Notes under the pieces: generated by a model | What the model was told of the DNA's origin: nothing | Seen by the model: the letters and a program-made list of their open reading frames with translations, nothing else | Databases searched by the model: none | Shown: one piece after another, positions 33,700 through 43,015 of the stretch | Position numbering within the stretch: the stretch's first letter is position 1 | How the letters are laid out: the number at the start of each line of letters is the position of its first letter | Origin: Pusillimonas sp. | Lineage (GTDB): Bacteria > Pseudomonadota > Gammaproteobacteria > Burkholderiales > Burkholderiaceae_B | Reading direction: 5' to 3' | Length of the DNA: 64,000 nucleotides | Assembly: GCF_029263785.1 (NCBI RefSeq) | Contig: NZ_JAJUFE010000001.1 | Location: 80,459 to 144,458 of the forward strand | Position numbers and translations under genes: made by a program

Positions 33700-35448
33700 C
33701 TATAAACGTGGCACGGCAGCCAGCATACGTCGGGTCTGCTCATGCATTGGCCGGTGCAAGACCTGCTCGGCAGGCCCGGTTTCAACGATGCGGCCCTGAT
33801 CCATGACAGCGATCCTATCCGAAAGATATTCCACAACGCCGAAATTGTGTGTGATGAAAAGGTAGGCGAGTCCTGAATCCCGTTGCAATTCCAGCAACAA
33901 CTCCAAGAGTTGAGCTTGCACGGATACATCAAGCGCCGACGTGGGCTCATCACAAACCAGCACTTTTGGCTCGACCGCCAACGCGCGGGCAATAGCTATT
34001 CGCTGACGTTGGCCACCCGAGAACTCATGCGGGTAACGATCAACCGAGTTGGATGGCAAACCGACGCGATCAAGCAATTGACGCACGCGCAGCCGGCGTG
34101 TCTGCCTGGACACGTCCGGTTGCAGGGCCGCCACGCCCTCCTCGAGAATTTCACTGACCTGCATACGTGGATCGAGCGACGCATACGGATCTTGAAAAAC
34201 GATCTGGATGTCGCGTCGTGCGCGTTTCAGTGCACCGCGCCCGGCATCCAGTATGGACTGTCCGGCGAGCACGGCCGTGCCCGAGACATTCGCCTGCTTG
34301 TCCAACAGTCGCAGCAAGGCCTTGGCTGTCGTGGTCTTGCCGCAACCCGACTCTCCAACCAGCGAAAGGGTTTCGCCGGCATCAAGCGTAAATGACAAAC
34401 CTTTTACGACTTCGACTGCATCGGTGTTTCGGCTAAACAGCCTGCTGCGCGGCTGGTATGTGACGCGCAGGTCCCGGACATCCAGCACCGGAGAACCACC
34501 TGGCCGAGCTTCCGCCGACCCGGGGCGACGGCCGCAAGCCGGCTGCTGCACCTCAGATGTTGCAGGCGGGGGTCGACTGGAATCAACTCCGGCATCCACC
34601 GTTAGCCGGGTGCCGCGCTTCTCAAACGTGGGAATCGCAGCCAATAGCTGCCTCGCATAGGGATGCTTGGGCGAACTGAAAAACTGTTCGGTAGGCACGG
34701 ACTCAACAATCTGTCCGTAACGCATAAGCGCCACGTGGTCCGCAACCTTTCTGACGACAGCCAGATCATGCGTGATCAGCAAAATGGCCAGACCCATTTC
34801 TTTTTGTATGTCCGCAAGCAGATCCAGGATCTGAGCCTGCACGGTAACATCCAGCGCGGTAGTGGGCTCATCAGCAACCAGCACGACAGGTTCTGCCGCC
34901 AGGGCAATGGCGATCATGACCCGCTGCTTCTGTCCACCCGAAAACTGAAAGGGATAATCGTTAAGCCTGCGTTCGGCGTTCTCGATTCCTACCCGGTCAA
35001 GCCACTGAACAGCCTTGCGACGTGCCGCAGCGCCGCGCAACGTGGTGTGCGTGTGGATCGTTTCCAGAATCTGGCGACCAACCGTCAAGACCGGATTCAA
35101 ACTGGTAGAAGGCTCCTGGAATACAATACCGATCCTCCCGCCACGCACTGCCCGCATGGATGACTCGGCCATCCGGCCCAGATCCTGGCCATCGAGCAAG
35201 ACATCGCCGTTGGTCATGCGTCCGGCCTCGGGTAACAGGCGAAGCAATGCCAAGGCCGTCATGCTTTTCCCGGAGCCGGATTCCCCCACCAGGGCAAAGG
35301 TCTGGCCACGCTCAACGGCAAGGGCCAGATCCCGGACGACCTGCACCGCGCCCTCATCGTTCTGGATTTCGACGCACAGGTCGCTGATGGTCAGGATATC
35401 TTTCGCGTTTCGCCGTGTGTTCACCATCGAACCCAAGGAGCCGTTCAT
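33700..35448 (-). CDS. yejF: Oligopeptide ABC transporter, fused double ATP-binding protein (YejF type)
   Basis: Energises peptide import. The 582 residues contain two complete ATPase domains: the first with GESGSGKSMTALALL, the signature FSGGQKQRVMIA and VLVADEPTTALD; the second with GESGCGKTTTAKALL, FSGGQRQRIAIA and VLVCDEPTSALD. A Pro/Gly-rich linker of about 45 residues (near 290-325) joins them. The start codon overlaps the yejE stop (ATGA), so the genes are translationally coupled. This is the last gene of a yejA-yejB-yejE-yejF series. Confidence 0.94.
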   Translation of the reverse strand: MNGSLGSMVNTRRNAKDILTISDLCVEIQNDEGAVQVVRDLALAVERGQTFALVGESGSGKSMTALALLRLLPEAGRMTNGDVLLDGQDLGRMAESSMRAVRGGRIGIVFQEPSTSLNPVLTVGRQILETIHTHTTLRGAAARRKAVQWLDRVGIENAERRLNDYPFQFSGGQKQRVMIAIALAAEPVVLVADEPTTALDVTVQAQILDLLADIQKEMGLAILLITHDLAVVRKVADHVALMRYGQIVESVPTEQFFSSPKHPYARQLLAAIPTFEKRGTRLTVDAGVDSSRPPPATSEVQQPACGRRPGSAEARPGGSPVLDVRDLRVTYQPRSRLFSRNTDAVEVVKGLSFTLDAGETLSLVGESGCGKTTTAKALLRLLDKQANVSGTAVLAGQSILDAGRGALKRARRDIQIVFQDPYASLDPRMQVSEILEEGVAALQPDVSRQTRRLRVRQLLDRVGLPSNSVDRYPHEFSGGQRQRIAIARALAVEPKVLVCDEPTSALDVSVQAQLLELLLELQRDSGLAYLFITHNFGVVEYLSDRIAVMDQGRIVETGPAEQVLHRPMHEQTRRMLAAVPRL

Positions 35449-36917
35449 GACGAAGCTCCTGCAGCGTCGGCCTTTGCCTGAGGTTCCGGGCGTCGTAACC
35501 GCGGCCTGAACCGGCGAGTACGGGGATCGAACGCCGCCTGTACGGCGTCAGCAAAGATGTTTGCGGACAGAACAAGCGCCAGCATGAAAACGAATGCAGC
35601 CAGCAGGTTCCACCAGATCATCGGGTCGCGCGACATTTCCATCCGTGAAGAATCAATCATGGTGCCAAAGGAAGGCGTGGCCGGGTCGACCCCGATACCC
35701 AGGTACGACAGCACAGCCTCGTACAACACCAATCCGGAAAACTCCAGCACCATTGTGATCAGGACAATGTGCATCAGATTGGGCAGCAGATGGCGGCTCA
35801 TGATGCGCCAGTGGCTGACACCGAATGCACGCGCAGCCTGCACGTATTCAAGTTCGCGAAGCTTGAGTGTCTCGGCGCGCAGCAAGCGGCATAACCCAGA
35901 CCAGCCGGTCAGACCCAATATCAGGCACAACAGGAAAAGCCGCAAGTCCGCCCGTGCGGCGACCGTAGGAAACAACTCGGGGTTCGTATCGATATAGACC
36001 TGCATCATCAGCACACAGGCCGCGATCAACAGGACGCCCGGTATAGAGGTCAAGGTTGTATAGATGTACTGGATGACATCGTCAACCCTGCCCTTGAAAT
36101 ATCCGGCAGATATTCCAAAGACCAAGGCAGGAGGCAGCATGGCCAAGGTGGTAAGCGTTCCAATTACCAAAGCAGTACGGACACTCTTCAATGCCTGCCT
36201 CAGAACGTCATTGCCGGTGCGATCAGTGCCGAATACGTGATAGTCGAGCGCCAGAGACCACGCAACGCATACCACCAGCGCCATGAGGCTGAACGTAATC
36301 CATATGGCGCGCCATGGAACACCCGACTCGCTGTTCCACCAGCCCCTCCAGGCGTATGGAACGGATCCCCGGGCACGTTTCATTTGACCGGCGGTAAGGA
36401 CGACAGCTCCAAGCATTGCTATGACGATAGCCGTGGCCAAGCCCACAAGCATGCGGCGCTGCAGGTCGCGTGCATGGTCGGCATCGTCTTCAAGGAGCTG
36501 GCCCGCAAACTTCAGCCGCGGATAATCGCGTACGGCTTCGCCGTCAATAATCTGGGTTTCTTTCGTGAATTGCCGCAAGGCCAAAGGGGCAGAATATGTT
36601 GCCTCGGGGCTTCCAAGGCGCGACCAGGCAAGGACATCGTCAAGCGCCGAGCGAACCACCGGCGAATACACGGGCTGAGCCGCCTCTGTACCCTGTGCGG
36701 GAGGCATGAGCGGCCGATAATGGATGGAATCAAGCAAGCCGACAAGCAGAAAAGCACCCAGCACCATCGCCGCACACATTGCAGAGCTTGTCCGAGCCAC
36801 ACTGCTCCACGCCTTGCGCAGGCCCGGCGTGCGTGAAACCTTCCACCCATACAGCAGCATTCCCGCTATCAGGCAGTACACAAAAACGTCAGTCCACAGA
36901 AAGATAAACTTTGGCAT
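35445..36917 (-). CDS. yejE: Oligopeptide ABC transporter permease (YejE/DppC type) with N-terminal extension
   Basis: Inner-membrane permease of the yej-type importer. The canonical DppC-like part begins near residue 203 (AIWITFSLMALVVCVAWSLA, then YHVFGTDRTGNDVLRQALKS) and contains the EAA loop EYVQAARAFGVSHWRIMSRH. Before it lies an unusual ~200-residue segment with about three extra membrane helices (near residues 8-25, 45-62 and 157-177) and a ~90-residue soluble stretch, so the product is 490 residues instead of about 340. It starts five bases after yejB. Confidence 0.9.
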   Translation of the reverse strand: MPKFIFLWTDVFVYCLIAGMLLYGWKVSRTPGLRKAWSSVARTSSAMCAAMVLGAFLLVGLLDSIHYRPLMPPAQGTEAAQPVYSPVVRSALDDVLAWSRLGSPEATYSAPLALRQFTKETQIIDGEAVRDYPRLKFAGQLLEDDADHARDLQRRMLVGLATAIVIAMLGAVVLTAGQMKRARGSVPYAWRGWWNSESGVPWRAIWITFSLMALVVCVAWSLALDYHVFGTDRTGNDVLRQALKSVRTALVIGTLTTLAMLPPALVFGISAGYFKGRVDDVIQYIYTTLTSIPGVLLIAACVLMMQVYIDTNPELFPTVAARADLRLFLLCLILGLTGWSGLCRLLRAETLKLRELEYVQAARAFGVSHWRIMSRHLLPNLMHIVLITMVLEFSGLVLYEAVLSYLGIGVDPATPSFGTMIDSSRMEMSRDPMIWWNLLAAFVFMLALVLSANIFADAVQAAFDPRTRRFRPRLRRPEPQAKADAAGASS

Positions 36918-36922
36918 GGCGT

Positions 36923-37900
36923 TTACTCGAAGCGGACCCGGGGGTCGAAAATCGTGTATGAAATATCGGCCAGTATCAAGCCCACGATATACAGGGCTGA
37001 ACCCAGGAACACCATTGCCCGGACGATTGAAAAGTCTTGCGCATTGATGGCATCAATGGTGTAACTGCCCAAGCCGGGAATTCCGAAAAAGGATTCAGAT
37101 ATCAGGCTGCCCATGAACAGCAGGGGCACTGCCGACACGGCCCCCGTCAGTATGGGCAGCATGGCGTTACGCAGGACGTGGCGGAACAAGATCACCCGCT
37201 CGGCAAGGCCCTTGGCACGGGCGGTCCGTACGTAATCTTTATTTATCTCTTCCAGAAAAAGGGTTCTGTAAAAGCGGGATTCGGCTCCAAGACGCGACGC
37301 AATACCCACAATGACGGGAAGAATCAAGAACCGGATGCTGCTCCATCCTTCCATATAGCCTGAATACGGTACCCATCGCAGTACCTTGGCAAACAGCCAT
37401 TGGCCCGCAATGATATAAAACAACCCCGAAATCGAAAGCAGCAGCACGCAGACGACGACCCCGGTAAAGTCCAGGGGCGTATTTCGGAAGAACACCAGCA
37501 ACAGCGCAAACGAAATGCATGCCCACAATCCCAACAGGAAAGTTGGAATGGCAAGCGCCAGGCTCGGCCCCATCCGTTCGCGAATCTCATGGCCGATGCT
37601 GCGACCGCCGTCAGAAAAACCAAAATCCATCACCAGCAGCGGCGCCGACCTTTCGAAGAAAATGGTTTCGGTCAGGCGTTGTGTACCCTGCGCTTCCGCG
37701 TTATAGAACAAAGGCTTGTCATACCCGCGTTCGGCCTTCCATTTTTCAATGGCTTCGGGGCTGACGCGTTGCCCACCGATCGCCATTCGCGCCATGTCAT
37801 CGGGCGTATTGACCGCAAAAAACAAGATGAAGGTAAGAAGATTGACGCCAATCAGAATGAAAATACCGTAGACCAAGCGTCGGAGGATATAGCGGCTCAT
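36923..37900 (-). CDS. yejB: Oligopeptide ABC transporter permease (YejB/DppB type)
   Basis: Partner permease with the DppB fold: N-terminal helix in YILRRLVYGIFILIGVNLLTF, RYDKPLF-like periplasmic start (ERGYDKPLFYNAEAQG), the EAA loop DYVRTARAKGLAERVILFRH and the C-terminal ISYTIFDPRVRF typical of this family. The frame extends upstream to 38017, but MSRYILRRLVYG at 37900 is the family start and overlaps the yejA stop codon as ATGA. Length from there is 325 residues. Confidence 0.94.
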   Translation of the reverse strand: MSRYILRRLVYGIFILIGVNLLTFILFFAVNTPDDMARMAIGGQRVSPEAIEKWKAERGYDKPLFYNAEAQGTQRLTETIFFERSAPLLVMDFGFSDGGRSIGHEIRERMGPSLALAIPTFLLGLWACISFALLLVFFRNTPLDFTGVVVCVLLLSISGLFYIIAGQWLFAKVLRWVPYSGYMEGWSSIRFLILPVIVGIASRLGAESRFYRTLFLEEINKDYVRTARAKGLAERVILFRHVLRNAMLPILTGAVSAVPLLFMGSLISESFFGIPGLGSYTIDAINAQDFSIVRAMVFLGSALYIVGLILADISYTIFDPRVRFE

Positions 37901-40155
37901 TGCCCTGCTCCTTGCGACCGCTCGGCAAGGGCAGTCTCCCTTTCTCTGCGCCTTATGATGCGAATGGCCGGATATACGCCCGCCACGACCAAGGCCAGCA
38001 GTACCCATAGCGGCCACCAGACCGGCGGATTCCAGGCCTTGATGCGCTCGGCACGCATGTCGGCATCGATGCGCAGATACTGCAAGGTATTACGCACCAT
38101 CTGTGTAGGCTTGGCATTGGCCACCCACGACTGATAGGCACCGCCCGATTTCGGATAGAAACCAAACATCCACGGTAAATCCCGTTGGGTGATTTCGACC
38201 ATCTGTTGCACCAGGGCGTCTTTTTCGGGCCCGTCGTCCAGATAGCGCATCGACTCGAAAAGACGGTCGAATTCCGGGTTCTGATAGTTGGAGGCGTTCT
38301 CGCCTCCATGCCTGGCCTTTCCATTTGGCCCGTACAAAAGGAACAGGAAATTCTCGGCATCCGGGTAATCGGCTACCCACCCCCACATAAACATCTGTGC
38401 AGAGCCCTGACGCATCTTGTCCTGGAAACGGTTGTAGTCGGTTGCACGAACCTCAAGCTCGACGTTGAGCTTTTTAAGCTGCCGACGCATCCAGTCGACA
38501 GTAGCGTTCGATCCCATGCCGCCGGCAGAGTCAAAATGCAGGATCAGCGGCTGCCCCGTATCAGCGTGGCGTCCGTTGGGATAGCCCGCTTCGGCCAAAA
38601 GCTTTTTGGCCTCTTCGAGTGGTCTGCGCACGACCCGGCCGCCGTCGACTTCGTAAACCGAAAGGTTGGCCCCCTGCGGCGGGGCCTGATACCCCGGTAT
38701 GTTTGGTGGAACCGGGCCGTGAGCAACCTGGCCCTGGTCGTTCAGGAAGATTTGGATGTATTGCTCCCAGTCGAAGGCAATACTGATGGCCTGGCGCAAC
38801 TTGCGGTTCTTCTCGGCCTGCTCTGGCGTGTCGCCCCCGCCCACCACGGGATCAAGCCAGTTGAAACCCAGGTAATAGATCTGCGCTTCGGTAGAAGTGA
38901 GCAGTTGCAGCCCCCGGTCACGATAAAGTTCAGCTTTTTCTGGAGAGTCGCCCGCAGCCACCTGCATTGCTACGCCGTAACTCGAGTCGTCCGCCTCGGG
39001 AACGTCGTAGTAACCCTGCAAGAACTTGCCCATCAGAGGGACGCTTTCTTTCTCGATCGAAAAAACAATTCGGTCGATAAACGGTGTCTTCTTGCCACAG
39101 TCAATCAGCAGACCTGACTTGCCGTCCTGCTCTTCACCATTGCACGGATAGGGTTCACCGCGGAAGTTGGGATTGCGAACCAACACATGCCTGCGGTTCT
39201 GAATGGACTCAGCAAGCATGTAGGGCCCTGTGCCCACCGGCCAGGTATTTAGCGAAAGATTATGTTCCGCCATACCCGCCTGGTGATAAAAGCGATCCGC
39301 TTCCCATGGAATGGGCGCAGTGAATGTCATGGCCAGCCAGTATTTGAACTGTGGGTACTTGCCCCTGACTTCGATCCGCAGGGTGTGATCGTCGAGTGCG
39401 CGCACCCCATCGAAACCGTATTGCCGAAGATCGAGCCAGCCCGTTTTACCATTGGCCTCGCGCTGCTTCTGAATCTCCCGCAGTTGAGCACCGTATTCGC
39501 CCAGGCCCACAATATGTTCGGACATCAAGCCAAATATGGGCGAAACCACGCCCGGGCTGGCCAGCCTCCGAATGCCGTAGACGTAGTCATGGGCGGTGAG
39601 TTCACGAGTTCCCGTCAGGGCGAAATCTGTGATGGCGTATTTATCTTCGAGTTGATCGGGCGTTATGGGCCAGTAGGCGTAGTTGCCGGAGGGCTCTCTG
39701 GCAAAAGCCGGATGCGGCTGATACAGAATGCCAGGCTGTATGTTGATGTCGTACACGCTCAGGGCAATGGATTCTCCGGGGGCGTCGTCCGGTAACTGGC
39801 GACCCTGGTCATCGTAATAGACCGGATGGCTGATCCGGCTGGCAGCCCGCGGGCGAAGCTCGTAGGGGCGGGCCAGATAGTCGTAGCCGTACAAGGGTTC
39901 GTATATGGAATACGTAAACGGGGTCTCATCGGCAGAATACGAACTGGCGGGGTCAAGATACTTGGGCGAGCGCTGAGAAAATGCCGTGTACAACACGTTC
40001 TGTGCCTCGGCGCCCCGCACATAAGGACTGTTCACCGGCGCATCCGAGCAAGCGGACAACAAGCACAGCATGGACACAAGCACCACTGTCCACAGCCCGA
40101 GCCATGATTCTGCGCGTTGACCTCGATTCGCTAGCACTGCGCTTGCTTCCAGCAT
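37897..40155 (-). CDS. yejA: Extracellular oligopeptide-binding lipoprotein (YejA type)
   Basis: Periplasmic solute-binding protein (SBP family 5) of the importer. A lipoprotein signal is visible: WLGLWTVVLVSMLCLLSAC with the lipobox LSAC. The mature part includes YEPLYGYDYLARPYELRPRA, LDDHTLRIEVRGKYPQFKYW-like repeats of the family and a C-terminal binding-lobe ending FGFYPKSGGAYQSWV, plus a final membrane-like segment (PLWVLLALVVAGVYPAI), an odd feature for a binding protein. Starts at 40167 (GTG), 40155 (ATG) and 40137 (GTG, with GGAAG eight bases upstream) are all possible; each overlaps the end of the nuclease gene. Confidence 0.88.
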   Translation of the reverse strand: MLEASAVLANRGQRAESWLGLWTVVLVSMLCLLSACSDAPVNSPYVRGAEAQNVLYTAFSQRSPKYLDPASSYSADETPFTYSIYEPLYGYDYLARPYELRPRAASRISHPVYYDDQGRQLPDDAPGESIALSVYDINIQPGILYQPHPAFAREPSGNYAYWPITPDQLEDKYAITDFALTGTRELTAHDYVYGIRRLASPGVVSPIFGLMSEHIVGLGEYGAQLREIQKQREANGKTGWLDLRQYGFDGVRALDDHTLRIEVRGKYPQFKYWLAMTFTAPIPWEADRFYHQAGMAEHNLSLNTWPVGTGPYMLAESIQNRRHVLVRNPNFRGEPYPCNGEEQDGKSGLLIDCGKKTPFIDRIVFSIEKESVPLMGKFLQGYYDVPEADDSSYGVAMQVAAGDSPEKAELYRDRGLQLLTSTEAQIYYLGFNWLDPVVGGGDTPEQAEKNRKLRQAISIAFDWEQYIQIFLNDQGQVAHGPVPPNIPGYQAPPQGANLSVYEVDGGRVVRRPLEEAKKLLAEAGYPNGRHADTGQPLILHFDSAGGMGSNATVDWMRRQLKKLNVELEVRATDYNRFQDKMRQGSAQMFMWGWVADYPDAENFLFLLYGPNGKARHGGENASNYQNPEFDRLFESMRYLDDGPEKDALVQQMVEITQRDLPWMFGFYPKSGGAYQSWVANAKPTQMVRNTLQYLRIDADMRAERIKAWNPPVWWPLWVLLALVVAGVYPAIRIIRRRERETALAERSQGAGQ

Positions 40156-40757
40156 TGATAGCGCCACACCCAGGGAGGGATTTGCCCATCCTGACTCCAG
40201 ATGCCGACACGCGCCTGGCGCGCCTTGTCTTCAAGACGGCGAAGGGACGGGTCGCGCAGGAACTTGCCCTTGCCTTCCATGTTGGCCCATGCCATTCCCG
40301 CACTCACTTGCTGTTGATTGGCAGTAAGTCCGCCAGGCAAGGGCACATCGCAAACGCTTCGTTCATAGCGATCACGTTCATAGCAGTGCAGAGTCAGAAG
40401 TTTGCCGGCGATCAGACTCGACAAGGACTTGCGTGACGCCTGGGACATGGGTTGGCCCGGGCGATCTTTATCTTTGGTAATTTCGGGTGCGTCAATGCTT
40501 GCCATGCGGATACGTTCGCGGCGCTGGTCCACGAGCAATGTGAATGTATCGCCATCTGCTACGTGAACAACGGTGCCCCGCAACTCGAACTCATACCCTG
40601 GACCCGGCTGACCGGCAGACATACGTTGCTGCTGCCAGAGGATCGCCATTAAAACCACGGCCACCGCCGCCATGCCCACACGGCGACGCGACGGCCATTG
40701 TATGGTTGACGGCGCGGCCTTTTGCGAAGACTTATGGCGGGAAGGTGACAATTTCAT
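40131..40757 (-). CDS. Membrane-anchored thermonuclease (SNase-like) family protein
   Basis: Staphylococcal-nuclease-fold protein of 208 residues. An N-terminal membrane anchor or uncleaved signal (VGMAAVAVVLMAILW, about residues 29-43) precedes the domain. Active-site-like residues are visible: VVHVADGDTFTLLVD (metal-binding Asp), RIRMASIDAPE (Arg, Asp and Glu of the catalytic set) and YERDRYERSVCDV (second catalytic Arg). It is therefore likely an active extracytoplasmic nuclease. The ATG at 40757 is chosen over an upstream extension that would run into aidB. Its 3' end overlaps the yejA start. Confidence 0.9.
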   Translation of the reverse strand: MKLSPSRHKSSQKAAPSTIQWPSRRRVGMAAVAVVLMAILWQQQRMSAGQPGPGYEFELRGTVVHVADGDTFTLLVDQRRERIRMASIDAPEITKDKDRPGQPMSQASRKSLSSLIAGKLLTLHCYERDRYERSVCDVPLPGGLTANQQQVSAGMAWANMEGKGKFLRDPSLRRLEDKARQARVGIWSQDGQIPPWVWRYQCWKQAQC

Positions 40758-40785
40758 AGCACGAATGATATACAAAATTCCAGCA

Positions 40786-42423
40786 TCATTCGTACCACGC
40801 CCTGCGAATAAGTTCCCTTGCGGTGTCCACCTGCCCCACCGTGCCATACAGCGCCATGGGCTGAGCCCCGAAACGGGAGCGCAGAAAAGCATCGGAAACG
40901 ACTGAAGGCGCATGCCGTCGCAACAGGTTGGCCTGCGTCAGCAATACCAGCCACTGAGCCACATGGCGAGCGCAGCCCTGCAAAGTCGCTTCATCAGCAG
41001 AAACCAGGGTGGCAAGCTGCTCGGCGCGCTGGGACAGCATCGGTTCGTCCGAGCTTTCGCTGATCAGGGCGTCGATCAGAGCCCCTGCGAAGTCAGGTTC
41101 GCGTCGCAGGCCGCGCAGTACATCCAGGCACATCACATTGCCGGAGCCTTCCCAAATGGCATTGACCGGCGCCTCGCGAAACAGTCGCGGCATGGGACCG
41201 TCTTCGATATAGCCGTTGCCGCCCCATACCTCCATGCATTCAGCGGTCACCCCGACTGCCCGCTTGCATATCCAGAACTTGGCTGCGGGAGTGAGGATAC
41301 GCCTGTAAGCCTGATTCAGAAGGTCGTCGTTATCAAAGGAACGCGCCAGACGCAATGCCAGCACGGTAGCGGCCTCGCTTTCCAGGGCAAGATCGGCCAG
41401 TACGGCCTGCATCAAGGGCTGGTCCACCAAGGCCCGGCCGAACGCTTGCCGGTAATCAGCATGATGTATTGCCTGCACCACCGCTTGCCGGATCAACGCT
41501 GTGCTTCCCAGGACGCAATCAAGTCGGGTTAAGGAGGCCATTTCAACCAGAGTGGCTATTCCGCGCCCCGGTTCACCCACCAATACGCCATGGGCACCCA
41601 TGAATTCGACTTCAGCACTGGCATTGGAGCGATTTCCAAGCTTGTCCTTCAGCCGTTGGATCTGAACTGCGTTAAGCGTTCCATCCGGCCGCCAGCGCGG
41701 GACGAAAAAACACGAATGCTGTTCTTCGTGCTGGGCGAGAACCAGATGCGCGTCGGCAGTTGGCACGGAGAAAAACCATTTATGGCCGACCAGAGAATAG
41801 TCCGCAGCTCGTCCTCCTCTTCCCACAGGGACAGCAGTACTGGTGTTTGTACGAAGGTCTGAACCCCCTTGCTTTTCGGTCATGCCCATGCCGATCAGCA
41901 TGGATTTCTTTTCAGGCAGGGGCTTGTCGGCAGGGTCATAGTCGCGCGACAGCAATAAGGGCCGCAGCATGTCGTACAAGGGCTCGCGGCTGAGTATCGG
42001 TATGGCTGCCGAGGTCATGGTCAGCGGGCACAGGGTGCCCGCTTCGATCTGGCCATGCAGCAGATACAAGGCGGCCCGACCCACCTGCGCCCCGGGTTCG
42101 GCCGCGTCCCAGGCCTGACTATGCATTCCCCTGATCATGGCCTGCTTCATGAAGACATGCCAGCCCTCGTCATAATGGACCTTGTCGACGCGGTTTCCAA
42201 ACCTGTCAAAACGTTCGGCTATCGGGTGATAGATGTTGGCCCGTCGGGCGAACGCCAGCGCTTCTGACGTACCAAGCCAGGCTCCGTAATCCTCCAGGAC
42301 GGCACTATAGGTACCGGCTCCTTCCCGCTGAACGGCTTCTTGCAGTGCAACGTCAGCCGTGTAAAGGTTGTAGCCTTCAAGCTCGGGAACCTGGTTTACG
42401 ACTTCGTGCGTTGGCCATTTCAT
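40786..42423 (-). CDS. aidB: AidB-like acyl-CoA dehydrogenase family protein
   Basis: Flavin-binding acyl-CoA-dehydrogenase-fold protein of the AidB branch, which in E. coli binds DNA during the alkylation response. The diagnostic GMGMTEKQGGSDLRTNTS, the WFFSVPTADAHLVLAQ segment and the C-terminal NAIWEGSGNVMCLDVLRG are present. The start at 42423 (MKWPTHEVVNQ) is preceded by GGAGG and aligns with the E. coli N terminus; the frame runs 28 codons further upstream. The length of 545 residues matches AidB (about 540). An isovaleryl-CoA dehydrogenase activity is possible. Confidence 0.92.
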   Translation of the reverse strand: MKWPTHEVVNQVPELEGYNLYTADVALQEAVQREGAGTYSAVLEDYGAWLGTSEALAFARRANIYHPIAERFDRFGNRVDKVHYDEGWHVFMKQAMIRGMHSQAWDAAEPGAQVGRAALYLLHGQIEAGTLCPLTMTSAAIPILSREPLYDMLRPLLLSRDYDPADKPLPEKKSMLIGMGMTEKQGGSDLRTNTSTAVPVGRGGRAADYSLVGHKWFFSVPTADAHLVLAQHEEQHSCFFVPRWRPDGTLNAVQIQRLKDKLGNRSNASAEVEFMGAHGVLVGEPGRGIATLVEMASLTRLDCVLGSTALIRQAVVQAIHHADYRQAFGRALVDQPLMQAVLADLALESEAATVLALRLARSFDNDDLLNQAYRRILTPAAKFWICKRAVGVTAECMEVWGGNGYIEDGPMPRLFREAPVNAIWEGSGNVMCLDVLRGLRREPDFAGALIDALISESSDEPMLSQRAEQLATLVSADEATLQGCARHVAQWLVLLTQANLLRRHAPSVVSDAFLRSRFGAQPMALYGTVGQVDTARELIRRAWYE

Positions 42424-42581
42424 GGCGTCCTCCGATCTGCACCAGTGCAGGGCGTCTTCCGTGTTAAAACTTGCGTCAACTTCGACAAAACGCGGCTGAT
42501 CCTTCATAGTATCGCCAAGCCGTCACCGTGCGGCAACAATGCCGGTGACTCTTCGATCATTCGTATGCATAAGGATTTTTC

Positions 42582-42956
42582 ATGAACGATCGTACTCTGG
42601 TCATTGCAGGTGCGCTTTGCCTGCTGGCAGGTGTCGGTGCAGGAGCATTCGGTGCGCACGCGTTAAAGCGCATGCTAAGCGTCGACATGCTTCAGATCTG
42701 GCAGACTGCCGTGCTGTATCAACTGATCCATGGACTTGGAATGCTGGCAGTCGCCGCCCTGGCGGTGCGATTCCACGCGCCCTTGCTTTCATGGGCCGGC
42801 ACACTCATGTTCGCAGGCATCATCCTGTTCAGTGGGTCTTTGTATGTGCTGGCACTAACCGGCACCAAATGGCTGGGTGCCGTCACCCCCATCGGGGGGA
42901 CCCTGTTCATCATTGGCTGGGCACTGGTGGCAATGGCCGCATGGCGCCATGCTTAG
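42582..42956 (+). CDS. DUF423 family membrane protein
   Basis: A 124-residue inner-membrane protein of the DUF423 (YgdD-like) family with four hydrophobic helices. The N-terminal LCLLAGVGAGAFGAHALK and the central WQTAVLYQLIHGLGMLAVAA are the family hallmarks. Its function is unknown. It is divergent from aidB across about 158 bases in which I recognise no specific site. Confidence 0.92.
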   Translation: MNDRTLVIAGALCLLAGVGAGAFGAHALKRMLSVDMLQIWQTAVLYQLIHGLGMLAVAALAVRFHAPLLSWAGTLMFAGIILFSGSLYVLALTGTKWLGAVTPIGGTLFIIGWALVAMAAWRHA

Positions 42957-43015
42957 CAGGCATCCGGCCTTGACTGCATCGATACATATAAAAAAACGTC
43001 TTACATGGGGTTGTC

